This document shows, in pieces, positions 1-8,648 of a stretch of DNA of 64,000 nucleotides. Both the position numbers and the translations under genes were made by a program. Source of the stretch: Thiohalophilus sp. (GTDB taxonomy: Bacteria > Pseudomonadota > Gammaproteobacteria > UBA6429 > Thiohalophilaceae). How positions within the stretch are numbered: position 1 is the first letter of the stretch; every line of letters starts with the position of its first letter. Where the stretch lies: assembly GCF_034522235.1 (NCBI RefSeq), contig NZ_JAXHLN010000003.1, forward strand, positions 1,612,001 through 1,676,000, given 5' to 3'. A model generated the notes under the pieces. It was not told the origin of the DNA. It made no database searches and saw only the letters and a program-made list of their open reading frames with translations.

Positions 1-454
1 GGACCTGGCTTTGCATATCCAGCGACAATACTTCGAGCTCGTTGGCCAGCGTGTTGAAGTCACCGAACAGTCCCTTGAATTCGTTGGGAACTTCTTCCGG
101 CAGACGGGCGGCCAGATTGCCCTGACGCAGTTCCGCAGTCCAGCGGCGTAACTGGGTCAGGGGCCTGAGCAGGGTGCGCTGCACTACAATGATGAGCAGC
201 GCGATAAGCGCCAGACCGCCGACGAGCAGGGCCAGGGTAATGGCCACCAGGGTTGAGCCGGCATGGTTGACGTACAGCAGCCAGGCGCTGGCGATGCCGA
301 GTATGATGAGAACCGCGCCGATCCCGAAAATGGCGCCACACAGGCGGCTTCGCCAGATGCCCTCGTACGGCGTCAGCGGGTCGGTGGCGGCGTTCTCCGT
401 GTCGCCGGCCGGCTCAGAACGACTGGCTACGGTGTGTGGCTTGTTCATCGACAT
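1..454 (-). CDS. Membrane sensor histidine kinase N-terminus (HAMP), cut by window edge
   Basis: The first about 151 residues are visible and the rest lies before position 1. An N-terminal cytoplasmic tail of about 40 residues leads into two hydrophobic segments (about residues 42-62 and 70-92). Only a loop of about 7 residues separates them, so there is no real periplasmic sensor domain. A HAMP-like stretch follows (residues about 95-150, with LRPLTQLRRW and a P-E-E-V-P-NEF linker). This layout fits an intramembrane-sensing kinase or a related signal transducer; the catalytic part is not in view. Two in-frame ATGs (454 and 448) are possible starts. It lies 77 bp downstream of dsrR on the same strand, so it may be co-transcribed with the end of the dsr operon. 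The kinase assignment is an inference from TM-TM-HAMP alone. Confidence 0.6.
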   Translation of the reverse strand, partial: MSMNKPHTVASRSEPAGDTENAATDPLTPYEGIWRSRLCGAIFGIGAVLIILGIASAWLLYVNHAGSTLVAITLALLVGGLALIALLIIVVQRTLLRPLTQLRRWTAELRQGNLAARLPEEVPNEFKGLFGDFNTLANELEVLSLDMQSQV

Positions 455-531
455 AGTATACGGCAGACCCCGATGGCAAGGCGATATTCAGGATGACTGG
501 ACACATCTGGAAGACACCTTGACTCATTGAA

Positions 532-870
532 TTAAAAGTAATGCGAGCTGTCACTGTCCGCTTTGGGCGGGACGTACTCGGGATCGTTGGGATTGAGGAA
601 AATAAAATTGAATTCCCCCGACTCCAGCTCCACGAAATCCAGTGTAGCGCCCTGCAACAGAGCGACGCTGTCCGGCGGCACCATCACCGAGACGCCTTCG
701 GAGGTGTAGCTGATGTCATTCTCATCCTGCTGATCGGCAAAGCCCATGGCGTACTGGATCGATCCGGCGTCATCGCGTTTGGCGGCGATACGGATGGGCA
801 TGCCTTCCATCTGGTTCTGCTTGGCCGATTGCTTGATTTGTTCCGCGGCTTTGGGCGTCACCGTAATCAT
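532..870 (-). CDS. dsrR: DsrR, cysteine-free A-type-scaffold-like protein
   Basis: This 112-residue protein has the fold signature of the IscA/SufA/ErpA A-type carriers (ITVTPKAAEQIK start, GF.. loop, LDFVELESGEFNF). It has no cysteine at all, so the three cluster-ligating cysteines of true IscA are missing. That absence is the known hallmark of DsrR in Allochromatium, where the protein is needed for efficient sulfur-globule oxidation and proposed to act on dsr expression. It sits directly after dsrN with a 73 bp gap, matching the canonical dsrN-dsrR order. The start ATG at 870 has an AGGAG-type ribosome site (aaggagtcctt on the coding strand is close by). Confidence 0.9.
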   Translation of the reverse strand: MITVTPKAAEQIKQSAKQNQMEGMPIRIAAKRDDAGSIQYAMGFADQQDENDISYTSEGVSVMVPPDSVALLQGATLDFVELESGEFNFIFLNPNDPEYVPPKADSDSSHYF

Positions 871-943
871 AAGGACTCCTTCGTTTCGATTGCCTGACAG
901 AGGTTCGCTGACTGGATGGTTAATATCCCAGTCATTTAGTCAA

Positions 944-2341
944 TTATACATCAATTCCGTTCTCGCGGGTGCGCCGGACAAAGTCGATAAAGCGTCGGGC
1001 CCAGTGGTGGCGCGCTGTATCGCGCTGGTGAGCGTAGCAGGCCAGCAGGTTTTTGTGGATCAATCCGTCGTGCTCGCCATCAATGCCGGTGCCGCGCAGC
1101 ACCCGGTAGGCGAAGCGCTGGGGCTGGGCCAGATTTTCGAGCGCGGAATAGTGAAACTCATGGGCGGGGAATTCCGCCTGCGGATCGGCGGGCGCGGCAG
1201 TCGCCCAGGGGCTCTCGTCGGTCTCGCGCAGACGCACGTAACCGCGGCCCTGGGGGCGGCTATGCATGACCACATCCGCGGGAATGACGCCGACCATGGG
1301 CGCTGTCTCGCCCTGCCAGCGGATCTGACGACACAGATACATCAGGCCGCCACACTCGGCATAAGCAGGCAAGCCGCCTTCAATCGCGCTGTGAATGGCC
1401 TCACGCAGGGGCTGATTGGCCGCCAGTTCCGTCAGACGGGATTCGGGGAAACCGCCGCCGATGAACAGCCCATCGATCGCCGGCAACTGGCGATCGTGCA
1501 GGGTGTCGATGGGGACCAGTTCGGCGCCGGCTTGCTGCAGCGCCTCGAGATCACCGGGATAGTAAAAGCCGAAAGCCTCATCCCGGGCGATACCGAGACG
1601 GATATCCGGCGGCCGGACCGGCGCCGGGGCCGTCGGTAGTTCGCTGGCGGGCAGGGCCGGCGCCTGGCGGGCCAGGGTCTGGAGCCGGTCCAGATCCACC
1701 TGCTGGGCAATCAGCTGGCCGATGGCTTCGATTTTCCCGGTGGCCTCGGTGTTTTCATTGCTGGGGATCAGCCCGAGATGGCGCTCGGTAATGGCCAGGC
1801 GTGTATCGTGATAGACGGCACCGACCACGGGCAGATGGGTATAGTGCTCGATGACGGCGCGCAGTTTGGCTTCGTGGCGGCTGCCGCGGATCTGGTTGAG
1901 AATCACCCCGGCAATATTGACCTGGGGATCAAACGCCTGATAACCGAGGATCAGCGGGGCGATCCCCCGGGTCATCCCCTGCACGTCAATGACCAGAATG
2001 ACAGGTGTTTCGGTCAATCGGGCCAGTGCGGCATTACTGTTGCTGCCTTCGATATCCAGTCCGTCATACAGACCCTTGTTGGCTTCGATCAGCGCCAGAT
2101 CGCTCGCTCCGGCCTGTTGTTGCAGGGTCTGCAGAATCTCGTCCCGGGACATGGTGTAAAAATCGAGATTATGACAGGGGTGCCCGGCCGCCTGACCCAG
2201 CCACATGGGATCGATATAGTCCGGCCCTTTTTTGAACGGCCGGACATCGAGTCCCCGCTGCCGAAACGCCGCGCACAGTCCGATCGACAAGGTGGTCTTG
2301 CCGGAAGACTTATGGGCAGCGGAAATGAGCAAGCGGTTCAT
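944..2341 (-). CDS. dsrN: DsrN, siroheme amidase (cobyrinate a,c-diamide synthase family)
   Basis: This 465-residue, two-domain protein is of CobB/CbiA type. The N-terminal P-loop domain starts LLISAAHKSSGKTTLSIGL (ATP site) and carries DYIDPMWLG and NKGLYDG motifs. The C-terminal class I glutamine amidotransferase domain (about residues 245-450) has the nucleophile in YAECGGLMYL and a catalytic-His region HEFHYS. In sulfur oxidisers this enzyme amidates siroheme to the siro(heme)amide prosthetic group of DsrAB. It is separated from dsrP by 217 bp that contain a terminator and an intergenic repeat, so dsrNR may be expressed from their own promoter. Confidence 0.93.
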   Translation of the reverse strand: MNRLLISAAHKSSGKTTLSIGLCAAFRQRGLDVRPFKKGPDYIDPMWLGQAAGHPCHNLDFYTMSRDEILQTLQQQAGASDLALIEANKGLYDGLDIEGSNSNAALARLTETPVILVIDVQGMTRGIAPLILGYQAFDPQVNIAGVILNQIRGSRHEAKLRAVIEHYTHLPVVGAVYHDTRLAITERHLGLIPSNENTEATGKIEAIGQLIAQQVDLDRLQTLARQAPALPASELPTAPAPVRPPDIRLGIARDEAFGFYYPGDLEALQQAGAELVPIDTLHDRQLPAIDGLFIGGGFPESRLTELAANQPLREAIHSAIEGGLPAYAECGGLMYLCRQIRWQGETAPMVGVIPADVVMHSRPQGRGYVRLRETDESPWATAAPADPQAEFPAHEFHYSALENLAQPQRFAYRVLRGTGIDGEHDGLIHKNLLACYAHQRDTARHHWARRFIDFVRRTRENGIDV

Positions 2342-2365
2342 GATGTGAGAGACTGAATTATTAAC

Positions 2366-2480
2366 ATAATAATGTTGAATGTTGAATTTTGAATTACAGG
2401 TTCGTATTTAATCCAACATTAACCATTAACCATTAACCATTAACTGTTCAACATTACATTTCGTTCTCTGCGGTAAATGC
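2366..2480. repeat. Intergenic AT-rich inverted repeat with right GC-rich arm (copy 1)
   Basis: Inner left arm aatgttgaatgttgaattttgaatt at 2371-2395; inner right arm ends in gttcaacatt near 2446-2455. Between them lies a short tandem array of the heptamer taaccat (about 2420-2440). A remnant of the outer GC-rich arm (cgttctctgcggtaa) follows at 2462-2476. Belongs to the family described at 16764, 48197 and 48467. It lies between dsrN and dsrP. Confidence 0.85.
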
Positions 2481-2494
2481 TTTTTGGCGTCCGA

Positions 2495-2530
2495 TTAAAA
2501 AAGGGGACACAGTCGAAACCGGGTCCCCCT
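2495..2530 (-). terminator. Rho-independent terminator after dsrP
   Basis: On the minus strand GGGGGACCCGG..CTGTGTCCCC forms a GC-rich stem (GGGGAC/GTCCCC) followed directly by TTTTTT. It lies 28 bp beyond the dsrP stop and before dsrN. It should end or attenuate dsrA-P transcription. Confidence 0.75.
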
Positions 2531-2558
2531 TATATGGTGATGCTGGGTTAAAAATCAA

Positions 2559-3770
2559 TCAGGCAGAATGATGAGGATCGACATCCTCATCGGCCAGGCT
2601 GGTGGGCATGAATCGCAGGATCTTGACCGCCAGGGCGACCATGATCAGGGCCACGGCCATACCGCCCAGTCCCAGCAGAACCTCCCAGATGCTCGGGGCA
2701 TAGTGTGCCACCTGACCATCAAAGAAGCTGCTTTCGATCACTTCCTTACCGGGGAAGATTTCCAGCGGATAGGCCTGACCGCCGATAATCAGGACATACA
2801 GCTGGATGAAGCCGCCGATGATGACCAGCAGGGCGCCCAGTCCAACCAGCGTCCGGTTTTTGCCTGTGCTCGGATGGTAGAACAGGAGCAGCGGCAACAG
2901 GGAGCCGATCACAATCTGGCCAATCCAGAACAGCTGGGGGTAAATGCCGCCATCGCGCAGAATGAAGGCTTCAATGCCGTGATGCTCGGTCGCATACAGA
3001 TTGGTCAGATGGTAGGCCAGGACAAAGTAGAGCACACCGGCCACAAACACACCCAGCAGGTTTTTCAGACGCCGGAAGAGGGCATCGCCCAGCGGCCGGC
3101 CGGTCCATTTATAGGCGGCCATCAGGACCAGCAGGAAAATCGCCAGACCAAAAGAGAAGGACATGGCAATGAACAGCGGCGCCATGATGGCGGCATCGTA
3201 GCCCTGGCGGGCAACCAGGAAGCCGAAGATGGAGCCGGTACCGGTGGTAAGAATCAGGCGCCAGAGGAAGGCGGCAACACCGACCGGCTTGCTGTATTTA
3301 TTCATGCTCTGCTGCATCATCATCCACAGGTAAACGGCGACGATAACAAAGAAACCGTTATACAGAATGATATTCCAGGCAAAGATCGATTTGAAATTGT
3401 AGTAGGTCATGGCGATGATCAATCGATCGGGGCGACCCAGATCGAGCACCAGAATCATCAGGCCGCCGGCGAGCAGGGCAATGGCCAGCAGTCCGGAGAG
3501 TCTGGCCAGTGGTTTGTAAGCCGTTTTATTAAATACGGATGAGATTGACGCGACGTTGAGCGCGCCGGAGGCGGCGACGATCAGAAAGATCGCGAAGATA
3601 TGCGGTGTGCCCCAGACAACGGCGTTGTTCATCCCGGTAACATAATGGCCATGATGTTCCATGACATACCAGGCACCCAGTGCGACCAGAATGATGGCGC
3701 CGAGGATGCCGAGGAGGGCAAGATAGCCGAAGCTCCGGCCTTCAATTTCCATGAACTGTACGTTTTTCAT
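2559..3770 (-). CDS. dsrP: DsrP, NrfD-family integral membrane quinol-interacting subunit
   Basis: About 403 residues, almost all in hydrophobic segments; about ten transmembrane helices typical of the NrfD/PsrC family. It forms the quinone-facing membrane subunit of the DsrMKJOP complex and pairs with the periplasmic ferredoxin DsrO. I prefer the ATG at 3770 (MKNVQFMEIEG) over the TTG at 3782, because the TTG sits directly on the upstream AGG. It follows dsrO by about 30 bp with this start. The stop is followed by a strong terminator. Length and position match the family. Confidence 0.93.
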   Translation of the reverse strand: MKNVQFMEIEGRSFGYLALLGILGAIILVALGAWYVMEHHGHYVTGMNNAVVWGTPHIFAIFLIVAASGALNVASISSVFNKTAYKPLARLSGLLAIALLAGGLMILVLDLGRPDRLIIAMTYYNFKSIFAWNIILYNGFFVIVAVYLWMMMQQSMNKYSKPVGVAAFLWRLILTTGTGSIFGFLVARQGYDAAIMAPLFIAMSFSFGLAIFLLVLMAAYKWTGRPLGDALFRRLKNLLGVFVAGVLYFVLAYHLTNLYATEHHGIEAFILRDGGIYPQLFWIGQIVIGSLLPLLLFYHPSTGKNRTLVGLGALLVIIGGFIQLYVLIIGGQAYPLEIFPGKEVIESSFFDGQVAHYAPSIWEVLLGLGGMAVALIMVALAVKILRFMPTSLADEDVDPHHSA

Positions 3771-3800
3771 TTCGACTGACAACCTGCTTTGTAGATTTTG

Positions 3801-4562
3801 TTATAGACCCCGGTAGCGAACGCCGGTGTTCAGCCCCAGATCGGCGCGTAATTCCTTACCACCGTATTGCTTGAGCTGACGGGAGATTTCGCTGTTCGGA
3901 TCCTTCAGATCGCCAAAGTACATGGCGTTGTGATTGTCGGCATTGCAGGCCTCGACACAGGCGGGCGTGCCGTTCTCGTCGACCCGGTGTACACACATGG
4001 TGCAGGATTCGACAGTCCCTTTGCCGCGGGGCGCCACGACCTTCTGATCTTCCAGATCTTCGTGGACAAAAGAGCGGGCCTTGTAGGGGCAGGCCATCAT
4101 GCAATAGCGGCAGCCGATACAGATGTGCTTGTCGACCAGTACGATGCCGTCGGCCCGTTTCATCGATGCGCCGGTGGGGCAGACATCGACACAGGGCGGG
4201 TTTTCGCAATGCTGGCACATCAGAGGCAGAGACTGGACGTGACCGGTCTGCTTGTCCTTGATGGTGACCTTGCGAATCCACTGGGCTTTCTGGTGCGGAC
4301 CGGACTTGTCTTCACTGGCATCAGCCCGACCCCAGCCGTTTTCATCCATGCAGGCGGTGACACAGCTGTCACAACCTTTGGCACACTTGTCGGTATCGAT
4401 CAGGATACCCCAGCGCTGTTCGCTGGTAGCGGCCTGATCCGCCGGGCGGGCATGCACCTGGCGCAGGAAAACCCCGGGGGCGACCGCCATACCGGCTGCA
4501 GCGGCGGCTTTACCGAAAAAGTGCCGGCGCGACAGGTCCGCGTTGTATGTCTTGTCAGTCAT
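3801..4562 (-). CDS. dsrO: DsrO, periplasmic tetracluster ferredoxin (Tat-exported)
   Basis: 253 residues. The N-terminus carries a twin-arginine signal (SRRHFFGKAAAAAG, residues about 11-24) and an A-x-A-type cleavage region near VHARPA. The mature part has four groups of cysteines of the DMSO-reductase B/HybA type (CAKGCDSC, CQHCENPPCVDVC, CIGCRYCMMAC, CTMCVHR..CVEAC), which bind four [4Fe-4S] clusters. Its ATG overlaps the dsrJ TAA (TAATG at 4560-4564), implying translational coupling. It works with DsrJ and DsrP on the outer face of the membrane. Confidence 0.95.
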   Translation of the reverse strand: MTDKTYNADLSRRHFFGKAAAAAGMAVAPGVFLRQVHARPADQAATSEQRWGILIDTDKCAKGCDSCVTACMDENGWGRADASEDKSGPHQKAQWIRKVTIKDKQTGHVQSLPLMCQHCENPPCVDVCPTGASMKRADGIVLVDKHICIGCRYCMMACPYKARSFVHEDLEDQKVVAPRGKGTVESCTMCVHRVDENGTPACVEACNADNHNAMYFGDLKDPNSEISRQLKQYGGKELRADLGLNTGVRYRGL

Positions 4563-5065
4563 TATTGTTGGTCTCCTTCAGTCAATACCTGCAAGGTTTC
4601 GACGGAGAGTTTTTTCCCTTTCAGAGCCATCTTGCCGTGGTGGGGATTATTACCGCTATTGAAGGTATGCCGATAATCGGTATCTTCAGGCGTATCCCGG
4701 TGGCAGCTGAAGCAGTCGACACTGACCGAGGCATAATTGTGGCAACTGCTGCAAAAATGCTCGTCTTCACCGAAGCTGGCAAATTGGCCGTCTTCTTCGG
4801 GAGTGACATGGCAGTTGATACATTCCGCCAGGCTGAACTTGTCGGTCCGAATGCCTTCACGCAAGGTATCGTCGCGCTTGTGCATCAGTTCATCCATATG
4901 GTTTTTACGCATGTACTCGACCGGCGCAACGCAACCATATGCCTCTGTCGCCTTCTCTTTGGCTTTGGGAATTTCAGGTGAAGGTGTATCACCTGCCAGC
5001 ACAGTAAAGGGCAGGGCAATAAGCCCTGCCATTATTGTTGTTTGTATCAACTGTCGTAGTGACAC
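4562..5065 (-). CDS. dsrJ: DsrJ, periplasmic triheme cytochrome c
   Basis: 167 residues with a Sec-type signal/anchor at residues about 7-24 (TIMAGLIALPFTVLA). Three CxxCH heme c sites are visible: CINCH, CSSCH and CFSCH. A further conserved cysteine (YGCVAPVEYM) precedes them; in DsrJ proteins such a cysteine can serve as an unusual distal heme ligand. It is part of the DsrMKJOP electron-transfer complex. It lies 25 bp after dsrL and is coupled to dsrO by overlapping stop and start codons. Confidence 0.94.
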   Translation of the reverse strand: MSLRQLIQTTIMAGLIALPFTVLAGDTPSPEIPKAKEKATEAYGCVAPVEYMRKNHMDELMHKRDDTLREGIRTDKFSLAECINCHVTPEEDGQFASFGEDEHFCSSCHNYASVSVDCFSCHRDTPEDTDYRHTFNSGNNPHHGKMALKGKKLSVETLQVLTEGDQQ

Positions 5066-5090
5066 CGTAACTACTCCTGCTCGTTGTTAT

Positions 5091-7040
5091 TCACCCATTG
5101 CCCATTGCCATGTCGATGTAGCCGGTCGGGCAAACATCGGCGCAGATGTGGCACCCGATACAACGTGAGTAATCGGTGGCAACATAACGGCCCATGGTAT
5201 GTTGGTCCTTCGGCACACGATAGACGGCATCCTGCGGGCAGTAGATGACACAGTTATCGCATTCGAAGCACATGCCACAGCTCATGCAGCGATCGGCTTC
5301 TTCACGGGCCTGCTCATCACTGAGACCTTTCATACGTTCCTGGAAGTGGCCCAGTACATCGCCGGCTGACGGGACATCTTCCTGACGCTTGAGGCGCGGC
5401 GTGTATTTAAAGTGGCCCAGGAACAGTTCATCCGCCGGAATGATTTCATGCGCCGAACGATCTTCATAGTTATGCACGGCCCATTCCGCGCCGGCGGTGC
5501 CCCATTCAGATTCATGAGTATAATCTTCGGGTTCCAGGCCGGCTTCACGCAGCTTGCTCAGCAGGTTGAAGTGGTGCTTGTCGACCTTCGGACGCTTGCC
5601 CAGGTTTTCCGCTTTCAGATAGTGATCAATGCTTTCTACCGCGATGGAGGCCTGACCGATGGCGGTGGTCAGCAGATGCGGACGCACGATATCGCCGGCG
5701 ACAAAGTGTCCCGGTTTGTTTGGTACCTGGTAGTGCTGATCGGCATCGATGAAGCCACGATCGTTACCCAGATCTTCAAAGCCTTCCAGCTTGCCGCCCT
5801 GGCCGATCGCGGAGACCAGCAAATCCAGTTCGATGTCGTACTCGGAGCCTTCGATCGGGGTCTTGCCGTCATCTTCCATTTTTTGTACCCGCAGTGCCTT
5901 GGCACGGCCCTTGTCATCGAGAATCACTTCCATCGGGTTAACACGGTCGACAATATCGACACCTTCACGCAGGGCATCGTTGACTTCGTGCTCGGCGGCA
6001 GCCATGTCCTTGACCGGTGAACGGGACAGCAGCATAACCTGCGCGCCCTGACGGGTGGCGGAAGAGGCGACATCGTGCGCCGTATGGCCCAGAACAATGT
6101 TTTCCGGACGGTCATTTTCGTTAATTTCAGTGATGTGACCCAGACGACGGGCAACGGAGGCCACGTCGATGGAGGTATCACCGCCACCGACTACCACGAC
6201 TTTTTCAGAAACCAGTTGCAGACGACCGTCGTTAAAGGCTTCCAGGAAGTCGACACCGGTCAGCACATTCTGCGCACTGTCGGCACCGGGGATCGGCAGC
6301 TTGCGGCCGGTCCAGGTACCCACGGCCCAGAGAATGGCGTCGTAGTCTTTTTCCAGCTGTTCGACAGTCACATCCTTGCCAACCCAGGTGTTGAGTTTGA
6401 CTTCGACACCCATGTCGATGATGCGGTCGATTTCACCGTCCAGTACGTCACGCGGCGTACGATAACCGGGGATACCGTATTTCATCATCCCGCCGAGCGT
6501 GGCGTGGTTCTCGAAAACGGTGGCGCCATAGCCCTTGCGGCGCAGCTGGAAAGCCGCGGCCAGGCCGGCGGGTCCGCCGCCGACAATGGCGACTTTCTTG
6601 CCGTTGTCCTTGCCGACTTCGAACTTGTATTTGTTGGACAGGCCGGTGTCGCCAATGAAGTGCTCGACGGAGTTGATACCCACGTAATCTTCAACCTGGT
6701 TACGGTTGCAACCGTCCTGGCACGGGGCGGGACAAACACGGCCCATGACGGAAGGGAACGGGTTGGCATCAGTCAAACGACGGAACGCATATTCCTGCCA
6801 GTCCATACCTTCGGGCGGTTGTTCGATACCGCGAGCAATATCCAGCCAGCCACGAATGTCCTCACCTGAGGGACAGCTACCCTGGCAGGGCGGGGTACGG
6901 TGCACGTAAGTCGGGCATTTGTTTGAAGTATCTTCGTTGAAGATCTTGTCCGACCAGGAAGCCCAGTCCTCAGTAGTTTCACCGTCCTTGAATAGACGGA
7001 AGGTTAGCTTGGTGTTCATATCGTCTTGGGAAGTCGCCAT
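5091..7040 (-). CDS. dsrL: DsrL, NAD(P)H:acceptor oxidoreductase iron-sulfur flavoprotein
   Basis: 649 residues, related to the small subunit of glutamate synthase. An N-terminal cysteine cluster region (CPTYVHRTPPCQGSCP.. and CPAPCQDGC) is followed by an FAD-binding GGGPAGLAAAF (about residue 153) and a second dinucleotide site VVGGGDTSIDVA (about residue 286). The C-terminus carries two [4Fe-4S] ferredoxin motifs (CMSCGMCFECDNC and CIGCHICADVC). DsrL is essential for oxidation of stored sulfur and takes electrons from DsrAB towards NAD(P)+; its presence marks the pathway as oxidative. The ATG at 7040 has an AGGAG ribosome site. Confidence 0.96.
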   Translation of the reverse strand: MATSQDDMNTKLTFRLFKDGETTEDWASWSDKIFNEDTSNKCPTYVHRTPPCQGSCPSGEDIRGWLDIARGIEQPPEGMDWQEYAFRRLTDANPFPSVMGRVCPAPCQDGCNRNQVEDYVGINSVEHFIGDTGLSNKYKFEVGKDNGKKVAIVGGGPAGLAAAFQLRRKGYGATVFENHATLGGMMKYGIPGYRTPRDVLDGEIDRIIDMGVEVKLNTWVGKDVTVEQLEKDYDAILWAVGTWTGRKLPIPGADSAQNVLTGVDFLEAFNDGRLQLVSEKVVVVGGGDTSIDVASVARRLGHITEINENDRPENIVLGHTAHDVASSATRQGAQVMLLSRSPVKDMAAAEHEVNDALREGVDIVDRVNPMEVILDDKGRAKALRVQKMEDDGKTPIEGSEYDIELDLLVSAIGQGGKLEGFEDLGNDRGFIDADQHYQVPNKPGHFVAGDIVRPHLLTTAIGQASIAVESIDHYLKAENLGKRPKVDKHHFNLLSKLREAGLEPEDYTHESEWGTAGAEWAVHNYEDRSAHEIIPADELFLGHFKYTPRLKRQEDVPSAGDVLGHFQERMKGLSDEQAREEADRCMSCGMCFECDNCVIYCPQDAVYRVPKDQHTMGRYVATDYSRCIGCHICADVCPTGYIDMAMGNG

Positions 7041-7089
7041 GCCTGTTCTCCTATGCGATGTCGGTTATTACCGTCAAATCGTAAAAAAT

Positions 7090-8616
7090 TTAAGCTTCTG
7101 CTTCAGTGTCACTGTCATTATCGTCACTCGGCGCATCGCTGAGAACGAGTGCCTCGCTGACGAGCTGATGAACACTGACAATGTCAGTCATACCGAACCC
7201 GTAGTAGGGTAGGACCTTGGTAAACTGGCTTTTGCAAATCGCGCAGATTGCCGCCACGTTGGTTACGCCATTGTCTTCCACAACGCGTTTGTATGCTTCC
7301 ATACGCGGTTGGGCACCCTTGACGCGGAGTTCCATAAGATCGTCGGTCAACAGGCCGCCGCCACCACCACAGCAAAACGTGGCTTCGCCGATGGCGTCGG
7401 CGGGCATGTCGACAAAGTTGTTACATGCCGCCCGAATGATCGCGCGGGGGATATCGAACTGACCCCCGGCTTTGTCACCCATACGTGAAGCGCGTGCCAC
7501 GTTACAGGAATCGTGGAAGGTGAGGGTCATGTGGTCGTTCTCGGACTTGTCGAATTTCAGCTTGTCCTTCTGAATCAGGTCGTAGGTGAATTCGCAGATG
7601 TGCTGCGGCACCGGATAGTTGGGATCCAGGAAGTCGAAGGGTCCGGCCAGTGTATTCAGGAAGCTGTAGGCGACACGCCAGGCATGGCCGCATTCACCGA
7701 ATACGATGCGTTTGACGCCCAGATCCTCGGCGGCTTTGCGGATGCGCAGGGACAGACTGCGCATGTTTTCGTAGCTGCCGATGAACATGCCGAAGTTGGC
7801 GGCCTCGGAAGCGTAGGAACTCATGGTCCAGCTCACACCGGCTTCATGGAAGACCTTGGCATAACCGATCAGACCGTCCACATGGGGCTCGGCGAAAAAG
7901 TCGGCGGAGGGAGTGACCAGCAGGATTTCCGAGCCTTTTTGATCCAGCGGGAACTTGACCGGTACCCCGGTATCTTCCTCGACTTCTTCTTCGAGGCCTT
8001 CCAGGGTATCGGCCAGGGCCGGTTCGGGCAGACCCAGGTTGTTACCGATGGTGGCGGCCTTGCCGATGATTTCGTTGCAGTACTTCTGACCCACGCCGAT
8101 GGTATCCATGATTTCACGGGCGGCCATGGAGATTTCGGCGGTATCGATGCCGTAGGGGCAGAATACCGAACAACGCCGGCACTGGGAGCATTGATGGAAA
8201 TAGCTGTACCAGTCGTCGAGGACATCCCTGGTCAGGTCCTTCGCGCCAACCAGCCTGGGGAAGTACTTTCCGGCAAAGGTGCGATAGCGGCGATAGACCT
8301 GGCGTAACAGATCCTGACGCGCCACCGGCATGTTCTTCGGATCGCTGGTGCCCAGATAATAGTGGCACTTGTCGGTGCAGGCGCCGCATTTGACGCAGGA
8401 GTCCAGATAGACCTGAAGGGAACGGTAACGTCCTCTCAGATCATCAAGCTTTTCCAGTGCTTTTTCTTCCCAGTTATCCACCAGCTCGCCGGGAAAGCCC
8501 AGGGCTTCCTGGAACTGTACCTTGGCCACATACGGCTTGCTGTGTGCCATTACCCCTTCTTTAAGCTTGGGGATAATCGGGTATTCACGCAGTTCTGGTG
8601 TTTCGAAGTCTGCCAC
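7090..8616 (-). CDS. dsrK: DsrK, heterodisulfide-reductase-like catalytic subunit
   Basis: 508 residues. Two ferredoxin-type clusters (CVKCGACTDKCHYYLG, CSQCRRCSVFCPYG) precede a C-terminal CCG domain of HdrD type (HDSCNVAR, CCGGGGG, CAICKSQF), which binds the special cluster thought to act on the DsrC trisulfide/disulfide. Cytoplasmic subunit of DsrMKJOP. The start is a GTG at 8616 with AGAGGA 8 bases upstream. It follows dsrM by 32 bp. The last residues are acidic and low-complexity (SDDNDSDTEAEA). Confidence 0.96.
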   Translation of the reverse strand: MADFETPELREYPIIPKLKEGVMAHSKPYVAKVQFQEALGFPGELVDNWEEKALEKLDDLRGRYRSLQVYLDSCVKCGACTDKCHYYLGTSDPKNMPVARQDLLRQVYRRYRTFAGKYFPRLVGAKDLTRDVLDDWYSYFHQCSQCRRCSVFCPYGIDTAEISMAAREIMDTIGVGQKYCNEIIGKAATIGNNLGLPEPALADTLEGLEEEVEEDTGVPVKFPLDQKGSEILLVTPSADFFAEPHVDGLIGYAKVFHEAGVSWTMSSYASEAANFGMFIGSYENMRSLSLRIRKAAEDLGVKRIVFGECGHAWRVAYSFLNTLAGPFDFLDPNYPVPQHICEFTYDLIQKDKLKFDKSENDHMTLTFHDSCNVARASRMGDKAGGQFDIPRAIIRAACNNFVDMPADAIGEATFCCGGGGGLLTDDLMELRVKGAQPRMEAYKRVVEDNGVTNVAAICAICKSQFTKVLPYYGFGMTDIVSVHQLVSEALVLSDAPSDDNDSDTEAEA

Positions 8617-8648
8617 GTCAGTAATCCTCTAGCGACTTTCCTGTGTAT

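Noticed and set aside
2400-2445. Tandem taaccat units as a CRISPR-like or regulatory array
   Set aside because: Only about three direct 7-mers without spacers; part of the repeat centre.
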